Below the pieces are notes generated by a model. It was not told the DNA's origin. It ran no database searches and was given only the letters and a program-made list of their open reading frames with translations. From positions 310,001 to 374,000 of the forward strand of contig CAZOSM010000001.1 in NCBI GenBank assembly GCA_964582715.1: DNA of 64,000 nucleotides. Direction: 5' to 3'. The DNA is from MFZZ01 sp964582715. GTDB taxonomy: Bacteria; Patescibacteriota; Microgenomatia; UBA1406; GWC2-37-13. Position 1 is the first letter of the stretch. The number at the start of each line of letters is the position of its first letter. The position numbers and the translations under genes are program-made. Positions 15,724 through 24,241 of this stretch are shown here, in pieces.

Positions 15724-16617
15724 TTATGAGATTTTCTCTTTTAAATCTATAAATGAGTATACTATTTTATTTAAAAAGGAAGGATTGCTCGCTTCATAAT
15801 GTTTTTTATAAAAGATCTTCATGGCATCATAAAAATATTTCTTAGTTTTTGATTCTGTTTTTTTTAGACCTTTTTTTAAACCGCTCTGATATTTAAGATG
15901 TAAAACAGTACTTAAAGGATAATATACAATTTTATAGTCTAATTCTTTCATGCGGTAGGCTAAGTCCAGATCTTCACCATACATAAAAAAAGTTTCATCA
16001 AAACCATTCATTGCTTGTACTAATTTCTTCCTGGTCAAAAAAAATGCACCACTTAACGCATCAATCTCATGTATCTCAGTAAGTTTCTTATGAGTAAGAT
16101 GATATCCCCCAAACCATCTATTAACGAATGGAATATGACGTGTTGCTTTTTCCAAACCAGAATAATAGCTAAACGCATTCCATACAGTTGGGAAACCTCT
16201 ATGAGATGCTCTGTCTATTCCACCCGTTGGAAGCATAACACGTACGGTGAGCGCACCAATCTTTTCATTATGATCCATATATGAAAGAATCTCCTCCCAA
16301 TTTACATCTTTAATAATGACATCAGAATTAAGGAATAATACGTATTCACCTCTTGCGATTTTTATTCCCTGATTATTACCTTTTGGGTAACCGACATTCT
16401 CTTTATTAAAGATATTGATAATTTCAATACGATCTGAACTAAAGTCGCGCTTTACATTTTTGAGCATGCTAACAGAATCGTCTGATGAAGCATTATCTAC
16501 CACAATGATTTCAGAATTAAAGGAAGTTTCCTGAAGACTCGCGATAAGTGATTCCACACAACTGAGTGTAATATCACGCGTGTTATAGGAAAGAATAATG
16601 ATTGAAAGTTTTTGCAT
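15724..16617 (-). CDS. glycosyltransferase family 2 (rhamnosyltransferase-like)
   Basis: A GT-A fold transferase of 297 residues. It shows LSIIILSYNTRDITLSCVESL and EIIVVDNASSDDSV at the nucleotide site, FLNSDVII as the DXD equivalent, and the WbbL-type segment DALSGAFFLTRKKLVQAMNGFDETFFMYGEDLDL with the catalytic ED. I use the ATG at 16615-16617 (MQKLSIII); an in-frame TTG at 16638 touches the rpsI stop. It is the first gene of the glycan cluster and sits only 17 bases after rpsI, so it is probably transcribed by readthrough from the ribosomal-protein operon. Confidence 0.9.
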   Translation of the reverse strand: MQKLSIIILSYNTRDITLSCVESLIASLQETSFNSEIIVVDNASSDDSVSMLKNVKRDFSSDRIEIINIFNKENVGYPKGNNQGIKIARGEYVLFLNSDVIIKDVNWEEILSYMDHNEKIGALTVRVMLPTGGIDRASHRGFPTVWNAFSYYSGLEKATRHIPFVNRWFGGYHLTHKKLTEIHEIDALSGAFFLTRKKLVQAMNGFDETFFMYGEDLDLAYRMKELDYKIVYYPLSTVLHLKYQSGLKKGLKKTESKTKKYFYDAMKIFYKKHYEASNPSFLNKIVYSFIDLKEKIS

Positions 16618-16634
16618 ACCAACGTTAGATATTC

Positions 16635-17087
16635 TCAACGTTTTGGTGATTGTTTCTGTCTTCTTGCTTTTCCACCTGTACCGACTTTTCTTCTTTCACG
16701 TACTCGTGGATCTCGTGTTAATAAACCATTTTCTTTTAAGACTGGTCTATATTCCTCATCTACTTTACATAGGGCACGGGCGATACCAAGCTTAATTGCG
16801 TCAAGTTGACCTTTTGTTCCACCACCATTTACTACAATTGTAACAGCAAATCTGTCTTCATTGTTAGTAACTCTTAGTGGAGAAATACTATTTCTTCTTA
16901 AGGCTTCTGTACCAAAATAGTCAGAAAGGGCTTTTTGATTAATTACGATATCACCCACATTTACTTTTTCACCTTTGAAAGTTACTGGTTTTCCTTTTGC
17001 AGCAATATGTAACCGTACGCGAGCAACTGCATCTTTGCGTCTACCAACTGCTTCGTAATATTGTAAATCTTTTGCCTTTTTTGCCAT
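16635..17087 (-). CDS. rpsI: ribosomal protein uS9
   Basis: Small-subunit head protein whose C-terminal tail reaches the P site. The 150 residues contain YYEAVGRRKDAVARVRL, VVNGGGTKGQLDAIKLGIARAL, RDPRVRERRKVGTGGKARR and the canonical end QKSPKR. It follows rplM, the conserved uL13-uS9 pair, with a 21-base gap, and ends the ribosomal supercluster; a glycosyltransferase gene begins 17 bases further on. The stop is TGA, which together with the overlapping ATGA junctions shows TGA is used as an ordinary stop. Confidence 0.97.
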   Translation of the reverse strand: MAKKAKDLQYYEAVGRRKDAVARVRLHIAAKGKPVTFKGEKVNVGDIVINQKALSDYFGTEALRRNSISPLRVTNNEDRFAVTIVVNGGGTKGQLDAIKLGIARALCKVDEEYRPVLKENGLLTRDPRVRERRKVGTGGKARRQKQSPKR

Positions 17088-17108
17088 GCTTTTAACTTAA
17101 ATTATAAA

Positions 17109-17540
17109 TTATGAATTAAATTTATCAGAAAATGGGTGTTCAGCACCTTCAAAAATATGTAATCTAGATAGTCTTGTATCTCTTAACTTAGTTTTTGGAA
17201 GCATTCCAGAAACTGCATGTCGAATAACTTCCTTAGGATTTCTTGCCATCATTTCTTTAAGAGTAACTACGCGCTGACCTCCAGGGAAACCAGAATAGTA
17301 TTTATATTCTTTCTGACTTGGTTTCTTACCGGTTACTTCAATCTCTTTTGCATTAATTACAACAACAAAATCACCATTGTCCAAATAAGGGACAAAGTTA
17401 ATTTTATGCTTTCCTTGCAAGAGCTCGGAAATACGTGGAATCTCTCGTCCTAATGTTTTGCCTTTAAGATCAATTAAGTGCCATGAGCGAGAAATTTCTT
17501 TTGATGATATTGATCGAGTTGATTTTGTTAGTTGTGCCAT
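17109..17540 (-). CDS. rplM: ribosomal protein uL13
   Basis: Large-subunit protein of 143 residues, early in 50S assembly. Recognisable segments are WHLIDLKGKTLGREIPRISELLQGKHKINF, DNGDFVVVINAKEIEVTGKK, YYSGFPGGQR and the C-terminal MLPKTKLRDTRLSRLHIFEGAEHPF. It is paired with rpsI and follows rplQ with an 18-base gap, so it has been appended to the alpha operon. Confidence 0.97.
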   Translation of the reverse strand: MAQLTKSTRSISSKEISRSWHLIDLKGKTLGREIPRISELLQGKHKINFVPYLDNGDFVVVINAKEIEVTGKKPSQKEYKYYSGFPGGQRVVTLKEMMARNPKEVIRHAVSGMLPKTKLRDTRLSRLHIFEGAEHPFSDKFNS

Positions 17541-17558
17541 ATGCCTTTATAATAATTC

Positions 17559-18032
17559 TTACTTGTCTGCCTTAGCTTTCTTGTCCGATTTAGCTTTAGC
17601 TTTATCGGAAGAAGTGACAGATTTCTTACTTTTAACTGATGTCTTTGGAGCTTCTACTTGGCTCCAATCTATAACTGCTGGATGTGCCCAAAGAAGTCGG
17701 ACCATCATGGCAGCGTCATTTTCACGCTGAGTAAGTCTGACAATCTTAACATATCCACCATTCACATTTGCAAAAGCTGGACCGACCTGATCAAATAAGA
17801 CCGAGATTATTTTCTTATCTGGAAAATATCTCAGAAGATAATTTTTATTTGCTTCTGTCTTTTCTTTTGCTTTAGAAATAATACGTTCTAAATACATTTT
17901 TAAAGCTTTTGCACGAGTTTCTGTGGTGGTAATACGTGAGTCACGTAAAAAATTATACATGAGCTTACGCATTATCATGCTATTAGAATCTTTTCCGTCC
18001 TTAAATTTTATTTTTTTTGTTCTGTGAATCAT
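17559..18032 (-). CDS. rplQ: ribosomal protein bL17 with charged C-terminal tail
   Basis: Bacterial-specific 50S protein near the exit tunnel. The core (about residues 1-125) has the expected MIHRTKKIKFKDGKDSNSMI opening, RKLMYNFLRDSRITTTETRAKALK and GGYVKIVRLTQRENDAAMM. A tail of some 30 residues rich in Lys, Ala, Ser and Asp (KSDKKAKADK at the end) exceeds the usual family length, like the tails of uS5 and uL22 in this window. It follows rpoA as in most bacteria. Confidence 0.96.
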   Translation of the reverse strand: MIHRTKKIKFKDGKDSNSMIMRKLMYNFLRDSRITTTETRAKALKMYLERIISKAKEKTEANKNYLLRYFPDKKIISVLFDQVGPAFANVNGGYVKIVRLTQRENDAAMMVRLLWAHPAVIDWSQVEAPKTSVKSKKSVTSSDKAKAKSDKKAKADK

Positions 18033-18049
18033 AAGCGATACTGTAATTC

Positions 18050-18970
18050 TTATTTCAATTCAACATCCATCTTTTCGAGTTCGTCAACGATAAGATCAAT
18101 TGACTTCTTACCAACACCTTTAAGGTTAGTAAGATCTTCTTTGCCGCGTTCAACGAGGTCTGCGACTGTTTCGATATTCTCTCGAAGAAGTGCATTAATA
18201 ACTCGTGATGGAAGATTTAATTCATCAATTATAGTTTCATATGCCTTAGGATTCTTTGCTTCTTGCTGTGCACCTGCTTCTTCATTTGATTGACTATCTA
18301 CAAGACTTTTACCATCGTGAATACTCTGGAAATGCTTTGTAAGAGTAAGAGCAGATTCTTCAAGAGCTTGTTGAGGAGAGATACTACCATCTGTCCAGAC
18401 CTCTAAAATAAGTCTGTCATAGTTGGTTTTTCTTCCAACACGTGCCTCTTCTACTTTGTAATTTACTTTTGTTACTGGAGAAAAAGATGAATCTATTGCG
18501 ACATATCCACTCTGTGCATCTTTTTCTTCTGAAGGCTGATATCCATAACCTACTTCAACAATTGCATCAAAATCTAAAGAAGCTTTGTCATCTGTTACTT
18601 CTGCGATATATAAATCGCCGTTAACAGCTTCAACTTCTCCTGTGATATCTTTTGCATATACTTTCTTTGCACCCTTTACAGAAAGGTTTACATGGAAAGG
18701 ACCTTCACCATTTGCTTTAAAGCGAATTTGCTTTAAGTTCAAAACGATATCAAGGACAGATTCTTTAACACCTGGAATTGTGGTGAAGAAGTGAGGTGCT
18801 TTTTTAAATGTAACATAACCCATAACAGCACCTGGCAGTGATGAAAGCAAGGTTCGGCGAAGAGCATTACCGATACTATGTCCAAAGCTGGCATCTAAAG
18901 GTTCATATACAAATTTTGCATATGTATTAGACTCTTCCTGAACTGTTAAACTAAATTGTGGTTCTAACAT
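18050..18970 (-). CDS. rpoA: RNA polymerase subunit alpha
   Basis: Assembles the RNA polymerase core and contacts upstream promoter DNA and activators. The 306 residues contain the N-terminal dimerisation domain (FVYEPLDASFGHSIGNALRRTLLSSLPGAV, about 20-50) and a C-terminal helix-hairpin-helix domain (LPSRVINALLRENIETVADLVERG and LTNLKGVGKKSIDLIVDEL, about 250-300). The linker is short and Gln/Glu-rich. It lies in the classic order rpsD-rpoA-rplQ. Confidence 0.97.
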   Translation of the reverse strand: MLEPQFSLTVQEESNTYAKFVYEPLDASFGHSIGNALRRTLLSSLPGAVMGYVTFKKAPHFFTTIPGVKESVLDIVLNLKQIRFKANGEGPFHVNLSVKGAKKVYAKDITGEVEAVNGDLYIAEVTDDKASLDFDAIVEVGYGYQPSEEKDAQSGYVAIDSSFSPVTKVNYKVEEARVGRKTNYDRLILEVWTDGSISPQQALEESALTLTKHFQSIHDGKSLVDSQSNEEAGAQQEAKNPKAYETIIDELNLPSRVINALLRENIETVADLVERGKEDLTNLKGVGKKSIDLIVDELEKMDVELK

Positions 18971-18993
18971 AATAAAAACTTTAACTTTTAAAA

Positions 18994-19614
18994 TTAACGT
19001 GAATAAAATTCAATTACTAATCGTAAATTGACCTGTTTTTCGATAAGAGAACTATCTGGAATTCCAGTAAGAGTTCCTGTATCTTTTTTAACCTCAAGCC
19101 ATTCTGGCAAGATCACTTCATTCTGAGCCATGTAAGCTTCTATGTAAGGAATCTTCTTTGTTTCTGCATCTGCAAAAGTAATTGCATCCTTTTCATTCAC
19201 TGCATATGAGGCAACTTTCACAATCTTACCGTTTACTGCAACATGTCCATGATTTACAAGTTGTCTTGCTGCTGCCCTTGTTGGAGCAAATCCTAATCGG
19301 TAAACGACATTATCAAGTCTTCGTTCCAAAATTTCTGATAAAGTTACAGCTGTATTTCCTCTTTTTTTTGAAGCAATATCAAAATATCTTTTGAGTTGAC
19401 TTTCGGTTACACCAAAAGAATATCTCAATTTTTGCTTTTCACGTAGCTGTCTGCTATGCTCTGACTTCTTTCTTCTTCCTTTTGCACCATGTTGTCCAGG
19501 AAGTACATTTATTTTCTTGAGTAAAGAAGCATTTGCATTAGATCCTGGAGTCTTTAAACCCAGATCCATATTCTCGCGTCTTGCTATTCTATTTTTAGGA
19601 CCGGTATATCTCAT
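18994..19614 (-). CDS. rpsD: ribosomal protein uS4
   Basis: Primary 16S rRNA-binding assembly protein of 206 residues. It contains MRYTGPKNRIARRE, GQHGAKGRRKKSEHSRQLREKQKLRYSFGVTE, the S4 RNA-binding domain RRLDNVVYRLGFAPTRAAARQLVNHGHVAVNGK and the family's C-terminal LVIEFYSR. No zinc-binding N-terminal cysteines are present, so it is the zinc-free form. In E. coli uS4 represses its own operon; whether that holds here is not visible. Confidence 0.97.
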   Translation of the reverse strand: MRYTGPKNRIARRENMDLGLKTPGSNANASLLKKINVLPGQHGAKGRRKKSEHSRQLREKQKLRYSFGVTESQLKRYFDIASKKRGNTAVTLSEILERRLDNVVYRLGFAPTRAAARQLVNHGHVAVNGKIVKVASYAVNEKDAITFADAETKKIPYIEAYMAQNEVILPEWLEVKKDTGTLTGIPDSSLIEKQVNLRLVIEFYSR

Positions 19615-19637
19615 ATGAAATTGTTATATATAAAAAT

Positions 19638-20030
19638 TTAAACTCTTCTAACTTTTGGTGGTCGAACACCATTGTGTGGGATAGGTGTCATATCGACAAT
19701 TTTTCCTACATCAATATTGGAAGCTCTTAAAGCTCTTAGTGAAGCTTCTCGTCCTGGACCAATGCCTTTAACAAAAATATCTGCTTTTCGCATATTAAAA
19801 TCTTCTATAGCTTTTTTTATTGCTGCTTCTGTAGTTACTGTTCCTGCATAAGGAGTAGATTTTCTGGTTCCAGTAAAACCATACATTCCACAAGAACTAA
19901 TGACGATTGGTGTACCATTGTCATCGGTAACTGTTACAAGAGTATTGTTAAATGTTGCAGTAATATAAAACTTACCAGATTCAACAACTCTAGTATTTTT
20001 AGCTTTTGTATTTGTTTTTTTAGGTGCCAT
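19638..20030 (-). CDS. rpsK: ribosomal protein uS11
   Basis: Platform protein of the small subunit, 130 residues. Conserved segments are TATFNNTLVTVTDDNGTPIVISSCGMYGFTGTRKSTPYA, IFVKGIGPGREASLRALRA and the C-terminal DMTPIPHNGVRPPKVRRV. It is located between rpsM and rpsD with gaps of 12 and 23 bases, the usual alpha-operon order. Confidence 0.97.
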   Translation of the reverse strand: MAPKKTNTKAKNTRVVESGKFYITATFNNTLVTVTDDNGTPIVISSCGMYGFTGTRKSTPYAGTVTTEAAIKKAIEDFNMRKADIFVKGIGPGREASLRALRASNIDVGKIVDMTPIPHNGVRPPKVRRV

Positions 20031-20042
20031 AGGTTAAATAAA

Positions 20043-20444
20043 TTATTTTCCTCCGCCTGCTTCAGCTTTTGCCCATGCTTCTTTAGTAAGTGCTCCAACT
20101 GTTCTTCTCTTACCTCTTTTGGTACGAGCATTGGAACGGGTTCGCTGACCTCTAACTGGTAATCCTTGTCGATGACGTAAACCGCGGTATGAACCAATTT
20201 CTCTGTGTCTTTTTATATTATCACTGATTTCTTCCCGTAAATCTCCCTCTACTCTGAACGTATCAATAACTGCAACAATCTTTTTAATCTGGTCTTCAGA
20301 AACATCTTTGACTCGTGTCTCTTCTGGCACGTTAGCCTGTTTTAGGACATCTATTGATTTTGGCCATCCAATGCCATAAATAAGGGTGAGTGCGTAATCA
20401 ATTCTTTTTTCGTCTGGTAATATGACTCCTGAAATACGGTGCAT
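20043..20444 (-). CDS. rpsM: ribosomal protein uS13
   Basis: Head protein that contacts the P-site tRNA and the B1 intersubunit bridges, 133 residues. It shows MHRISGVILPDEKRIDYALTLIYGIG, an H2TH-type region and the basic C-terminal RGLRHRQGLPVRGQRTRSNARTKRGKRRT. The extreme C-terminal extension (KEAWAKAEAGGGK) is slightly longer than usual. It follows rpmJ with a 20-base gap. Confidence 0.97.
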   Translation of the reverse strand: MHRISGVILPDEKRIDYALTLIYGIGWPKSIDVLKQANVPEETRVKDVSEDQIKKIVAVIDTFRVEGDLREEISDNIKRHREIGSYRGLRHRQGLPVRGQRTRSNARTKRGKRRTVGALTKEAWAKAEAGGGK

Positions 20445-20464
20445 ACCTTAAATAAAATTAATAA

Positions 20465-20581
20465 TTAACCTTGTTTTTGTTTGTGTTTAGGATTTCTTTT
20501 GCATACAACATACAGCGTGCCTTTACGCACTACCATTTTGCATCCATCACACAAATTTTTAACTGCTGATCTTACGTTCAT
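20465..20581 (-). CDS. rpmJ: ribosomal protein bL36
   Basis: A 38-residue zinc-ribbon protein of the large subunit, read directly from the minus strand. It starts MNVRSAVKNLCDGCKMVVRK and ends CKRNPKHKQKQG. The zinc ligands Cys11, Cys14, Cys27 and His33 are all present, so this is the zinc-binding form. It lies two bases after the infA stop and before rpsM, the usual bacterial order infA-rpmJ-rpsM. Confidence 0.96.
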   Translation of the reverse strand: MNVRSAVKNLCDGCKMVVRKGTLYVVCKRNPKHKQKQG

Positions 20582-20583
20582 AT

Positions 20584-20799
20584 TTATATTCTATAAATTA
20601 TTCTACCTCGCTCAAGATCATAAGGTGTCAATTCAATCTTCACCTTATCTCCTGGCAAAATTTTGATGTAATTTTTTCTCATCTTTCCAGAAAGATAACA
20701 AAGGATTACTTTGTCACTATCTTTCAATTGTACTCGAAACAATGTATTAGGCAAGTTTTCTACAACTTCACCCTCAACAATAATTACATCACTTTTCAT
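20584..20799 (-). CDS. infA: translation initiation factor IF-1
   Basis: A single OB-fold (S1-like) protein of 71 residues that binds the A site during initiation. It contains IIVEGEVVENLPNTLFRVQLKDSDKVILCYLSGKMRKNYIKILPGDKVKIELTPYDLERGRIIYR, which aligns end to end with bacterial IF-1. Order map-infA-rpmJ is standard. It starts 23 bases after the map stop. Confidence 0.97.
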   Translation of the reverse strand: MKSDVIIVEGEVVENLPNTLFRVQLKDSDKVILCYLSGKMRKNYIKILPGDKVKIELTPYDLERGRIIYRI

Positions 20800-20822
20800 A
20801 AAGAGTATATTGTAGCACGAAA

Positions 20823-21572
20823 TTAGGTTAAAATAAAGGTCTTTTCATCAATTACTGCCAATGTTTTCTCAAAACAAGCAGCAAGACTTCTATCTTTTGT
20901 AACAATTGACCACGAATTACCTTGTTCGTAGGCCATTTCTTCACTCCCCATTGAATAAATTATCTCAAGAGCAAATACAAAACCAGACTGAATTTTATAC
21001 GTTTTTTGTACTGGTCTATCGAGATAATTTAACACATATGGATCTTCATGCAACTCTCGTCCAATCCCGTGCCCTGTAAGCTCTTTCATAATAAAATAAC
21101 CGTTTTTAGTTATTTCATCGTGAATAAACTTACCAATTTCTCCTAAATATGCTCCCTGCTGAACCATTTTAATTGCTTTATCTAGAGTTGTTTTACCTAC
21201 TTCTAGGAACTGCTTCTTTTCTTCATTTACTGTCCCAACAACCTTGGAAAATGCATAATCGGTATGGAACCCTTTTAACAGCACTCCAATATCGACTGTA
21301 ACAAGGTCGCCATCCACAAGGACTCGTTCTGATGGTGGTGTATGTACAGCTTGTTCATTGACCGGAATACATGTTGTCCAGTCGTAGCCTTTTACCGTTT
21401 TAAATGATGGTTCAGCACCACTTTGGCGAATAAGTTCTTCCGCTTTTTGATCGATTTCTAAAGTGCGTAAGCCTGGTTCAATCCAAGCCATAAGTTCATC
21501 TGCTACAGATTTGAGGATTTTTCCTCCTTCTTTCATTACTTCTATCTCTTCTTTTGTTTTTAGGTTTATCAT
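20823..21572 (-). CDS. map: methionine aminopeptidase, type I
   Basis: Removes the initiator Met from nascent proteins using two divalent metals. The 249 residues show the pita-bread fold signatures: VTVDIGVLLKGFHTDYAFS with the two Asp ligands, GHGIGRELHEDPYVLNY with the His ligand, FALEIIYSMGSEEM and a late catalytic Glu region. There is no N-terminal zinc finger extension, as in the bacterial type I enzyme. Its ATG touches the last base of the preceding kinase gene, so the two are translationally coupled. Confidence 0.95.
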   Translation of the reverse strand: MINLKTKEEIEVMKEGGKILKSVADELMAWIEPGLRTLEIDQKAEELIRQSGAEPSFKTVKGYDWTTCIPVNEQAVHTPPSERVLVDGDLVTVDIGVLLKGFHTDYAFSKVVGTVNEEKKQFLEVGKTTLDKAIKMVQQGAYLGEIGKFIHDEITKNGYFIMKELTGHGIGRELHEDPYVLNYLDRPVQKTYKIQSGFVFALEIIYSMGSEEMAYEQGNSWSIVTKDRSLAACFEKTLAVIDEKTFILT

Positions 21573-22696
21573 TATGAATAATAGACTTCTCTATATACTT
21601 CGTCCAATTTGTCGTACAGTTCTTCTTTTGAAAAATTATTTTTCAACATAAAATCTGCAAATGCAATCGTTGGGCCCATATGCGTCTGAATCATCTCGTC
21701 CAGGTCTCTTTCTTCTCCTCCTAGACCTGCTCGATCTTTTCTATTACTGATACGGTCATAACGCTTAGGCTTATCAGCATACATTGCCAGAATATAAATA
21801 CGAGCTTTTGGAAATTGTTTTTTGAGATACTGATATTCTTCCCAAGATCTCATTCCTTCTATAACAACTAAATTGTGTTTCTTCATCTGTTTTTCGAGCT
21901 CTTTTTTACTCAAAACAGCCATAGCTTCATACCCATACTTATCTCTCAATTCCTGACGAACCTTATGATGGACTTCTAATGTATGTGGTAACTTTTCGTT
22001 TTCAATGTGCTTATTTACAATCTCATTAAACCGTACAACAGGTAATCCTTGTTCTCTTAAATAATCTGCTGCTTCTGTTTTACCAGAACCTGGCATCCCG
22101 ACTATTGCAAGTAATTTTTTGCTCTTTTGTTTCCAGGTCTTTACTCTATTTTGGACAATCTGTTTACCTAAAGATTTAAGAATATCTTGATTTACTTCTT
22201 CAATACTTTTAGTGCCATCAATAGTAGCAAGCTTATTTTCCTTTTTGTAATAATCTAAAACAGGAAGTGTAAATTTTTTAAAGAGCTCAATTCGTTTACG
22301 AATCGCATCTATTGTGTCATCATCTCGTTGTTCATTTCGGTATGCGAGCCTCCATAGTGCCTCTTTATCGGGGATCTGCACATGTATTACTTTATCTACA
22401 TTATTTCTAAATTTTTTTGCCTGTACAACAGTTCTTGGGAATCCATCTAAGATATATCCCTTTCTATATGCTGGTTTAGAAATGTAACTATTTACTATCT
22501 CAATAACTTTATCGTCTGGAATTAAAGATCCAGAATTCATTAGCTCTTTGACGTATCTTCCAAGGGTCGTTTTTTCCTTTGCAATATCTCTAAAGATATG
22601 TCCCGTTGATAAGTACGGAATCTTTAGCTGTTTTGACAATAAGTTACCTTGTGTGGATTTTCCGGCTCCTTGGATACCGATAAGAACTAATTTCAT
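21572..22696 (-). CDS. adk: adenylate kinase fused to UPF0200-like P-loop kinase domain
   Basis: Residues about 1-190 are an adenylate kinase: P-loop GIQGAGKST (canonical GxPGAGKGT, so Gln for Pro and Ser for Gly), NMP-binding STGHIFRDI, LDGFPRT and a short LID region without the zinc cysteines. Residues about 193-374 form a second P-loop domain, IVGMPGSGKTEAADYL, with VVIEGMRSWEEYQYLKK, RKDRAGLGGEERDLDEMI and ADFMLKNN. This matches the archaeal-type UPF0200/dephospho-CoA-kinase-like family as I remember it. The usual single-domain Adk is about 215 residues, so the 374-residue length is a real fusion with no internal start needed. It occupies the normal adk slot between secY and map. Substrate of the second domain unknown. 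Confidence 0.85.
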   Translation of the reverse strand: MKLVLIGIQGAGKSTQGNLLSKQLKIPYLSTGHIFRDIAKEKTTLGRYVKELMNSGSLIPDDKVIEIVNSYISKPAYRKGYILDGFPRTVVQAKKFRNNVDKVIHVQIPDKEALWRLAYRNEQRDDDTIDAIRKRIELFKKFTLPVLDYYKKENKLATIDGTKSIEEVNQDILKSLGKQIVQNRVKTWKQKSKKLLAIVGMPGSGKTEAADYLREQGLPVVRFNEIVNKHIENEKLPHTLEVHHKVRQELRDKYGYEAMAVLSKKELEKQMKKHNLVVIEGMRSWEEYQYLKKQFPKARIYILAMYADKPKRYDRISNRKDRAGLGGEERDLDEMIQTHMGPTIAFADFMLKNNFSKEELYDKLDEVYREVYYS

Positions 22697-22714
22697 ACGA
22701 TAAATACAGACCTA

Positions 22715-22888
22715 TTAGTCTAAATCTTTGGTTTCGTTATGCTTTGTTACTTTTCTACAATTGTTACAGAACTTATTCAATCCTAACTTTTCTTGTGTAT
22801 TAAGTTTGTTTTTTTCTGTTACGTAGTTTAGCTGTCCACATTCTGAACAGACCAAACCTACCAGTGTACGTGCGCGTCCTTTTGCCAT
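22715..22888 (-). CDS. rpmG: ribosomal protein bL33
   Basis: A 57-residue zinc-ribbon protein read directly from the minus strand, starting MAKGRARTLVGLVCSECGQL and containing NKFCNNCRKVTKH. The four Cys (14, 17, 41, 44) form the zinc site typical of the C+ type of bL33. It lies between secY and the adk fusion with gaps of 66 and 18 bases, an unusual location because secY and adk are normally neighbours. Confidence 0.93.
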   Translation of the reverse strand: MAKGRARTLVGLVCSECGQLNYVTEKNKLNTQEKLGLNKFCNNCRKVTKHNETKDLD

Positions 22889-22954
22889 AATTCATTAATT
22901 AAATAGTAAATCTAGTTAAGCGAAAGCTTATATTGTACTATATTTATTCAAAAA

Positions 22955-24241
22955 TCACATGTTAAATTTGTCATAGTTTTTCATCACCAACTGAGCATCT
23001 ATAGTTTTGAATGTCTCAAGCACTACAGAAACCACAATAAGTATTCCTGTCCCTCCAATCACGAGACCTGTTATACCTGTAAAAGAGGAAACAAGAGCTG
23101 GCAAGACAGCGATAAGACCTAAAAATAGAGCACCAAACAGTGTGATTTTATAAACTATCTTTTGTAAATACTGTTTTGTAGCAGATCCTGGGCGTATGCC
23201 TGGAATAAATCCACCATGTTTTTGAATATCTTCTGAAATTTTCTGAGGATTAAATACTATGACTGTATAAAAATAAGTGAATGCAACAACCAACAAAAAG
23301 TAAGTAATATTGTATAAGACACCGTTTGGGTTGAATGATTGTGCAAGTCCTGCACCAATATTAGCTATAGTGCTATTGGGTACATACCTCAAAAAGTTTC
23401 CTGCAATCTGTGGGAATAGCACAAATGAAACGGCAAAGATAATGGGAATAACACCTGCTTGATTAAGCTTTAAGGGAAGGTAATTACTCGCAGCCTGGTA
23501 CATTTTATTTCCTTTTACACGTTTTGCATAATATACAGGTATTCTACGTACCGCTTCATTAATAAATACTACTGCTGCAATAACTAAAATAGCAATTGCA
23601 CCGAATATAAGTATATTAAAGAGTAATTCCTGGTTAAATGTACTAATAGTTCTACCTATAATTACAGGAATTCTACCTACGATACCTGCAAAGATAAGAA
23701 GAGAGATACCATTTCCCAATCCAAACTCAGAAATAAGCTCTCCAAGCCACATAATGATGAATGTTCCTGCTACTAATGTAAATATAAAAGAGAAAAATTC
23801 AAGAGGGGATAATGTACCTATGATTTGTTGATTTCTAAGTAAAATATAGATACCAACACCTTGTATAAGGGTTAGTGGGACAGTGAGAAAGCGGGTATAC
23901 TGATTGATTTTAAATCTTCCTTGTTCTCCTTCTTTAGTAAGGGCCTCTAGCTGTGGTATAACAATGGTCAATAACTGGATAATAATAGAGGCATTGATAT
24001 ATGGCCCCAATCCAAGTGCCATTACAGAAAAATTGACTAAAGTTCCACCAGAGAATATATCTAGTAAAGATAGAAACTGACTCGATTCAAAAATATTCTT
24101 TAAACGTTCCAGATCTATTGCTGGGACAGGGAGAAAAGCAAAAATACGAAAAATAAGAATAATACACAATGTAACAAGAGTCTTTCTCCTGAGTTGAGGA
24201 TCATTAATAAGTAGCTTTAGTTTCTGAATACTCTCTTTCAT
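22955..24241 (-). CDS. secY: preprotein translocase subunit SecY
   Basis: Channel subunit of the Sec translocon in the cytoplasmic membrane. The 428 residues contain ten predicted membrane helices. Family motifs include RIFAFLPVPAID, SVMALGLGPYINASIIIQLL, GEQGRFKINQYTRFLTVPL, YYAKRVKGNKMYQAASNYLPLKLNQAGVIPIIFA and HGGFIPGIRPGSATKQYL. The first helix begins after LLINDPQLRRKTLVTL. It overlaps the rplO stop (ATGA), as in the spc operon of most bacteria. Confidence 0.97.
   Translation of the reverse strand: MKESIQKLKLLINDPQLRRKTLVTLCIILIFRIFAFLPVPAIDLERLKNIFESSQFLSLLDIFSGGTLVNFSVMALGLGPYINASIIIQLLTIVIPQLEALTKEGEQGRFKINQYTRFLTVPLTLIQGVGIYILLRNQQIIGTLSPLEFFSFIFTLVAGTFIIMWLGELISEFGLGNGISLLIFAGIVGRIPVIIGRTISTFNQELLFNILIFGAIAILVIAAVVFINEAVRRIPVYYAKRVKGNKMYQAASNYLPLKLNQAGVIPIIFAVSFVLFPQIAGNFLRYVPNSTIANIGAGLAQSFNPNGVLYNITYFLLVVAFTYFYTVIVFNPQKISEDIQKHGGFIPGIRPGSATKQYLQKIVYKITLFGALFLGLIAVLPALVSSFTGITGLVIGGTGILIVVSVVLETFKTIDAQLVMKNYDKFNM

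Noticed and set aside
22921..22940. Small TAAGC-GAAA-GCTTA hairpin upstream of rpmG
   Set aside because: Only five pairs and no T tract; too weak to call a terminator or regulator.
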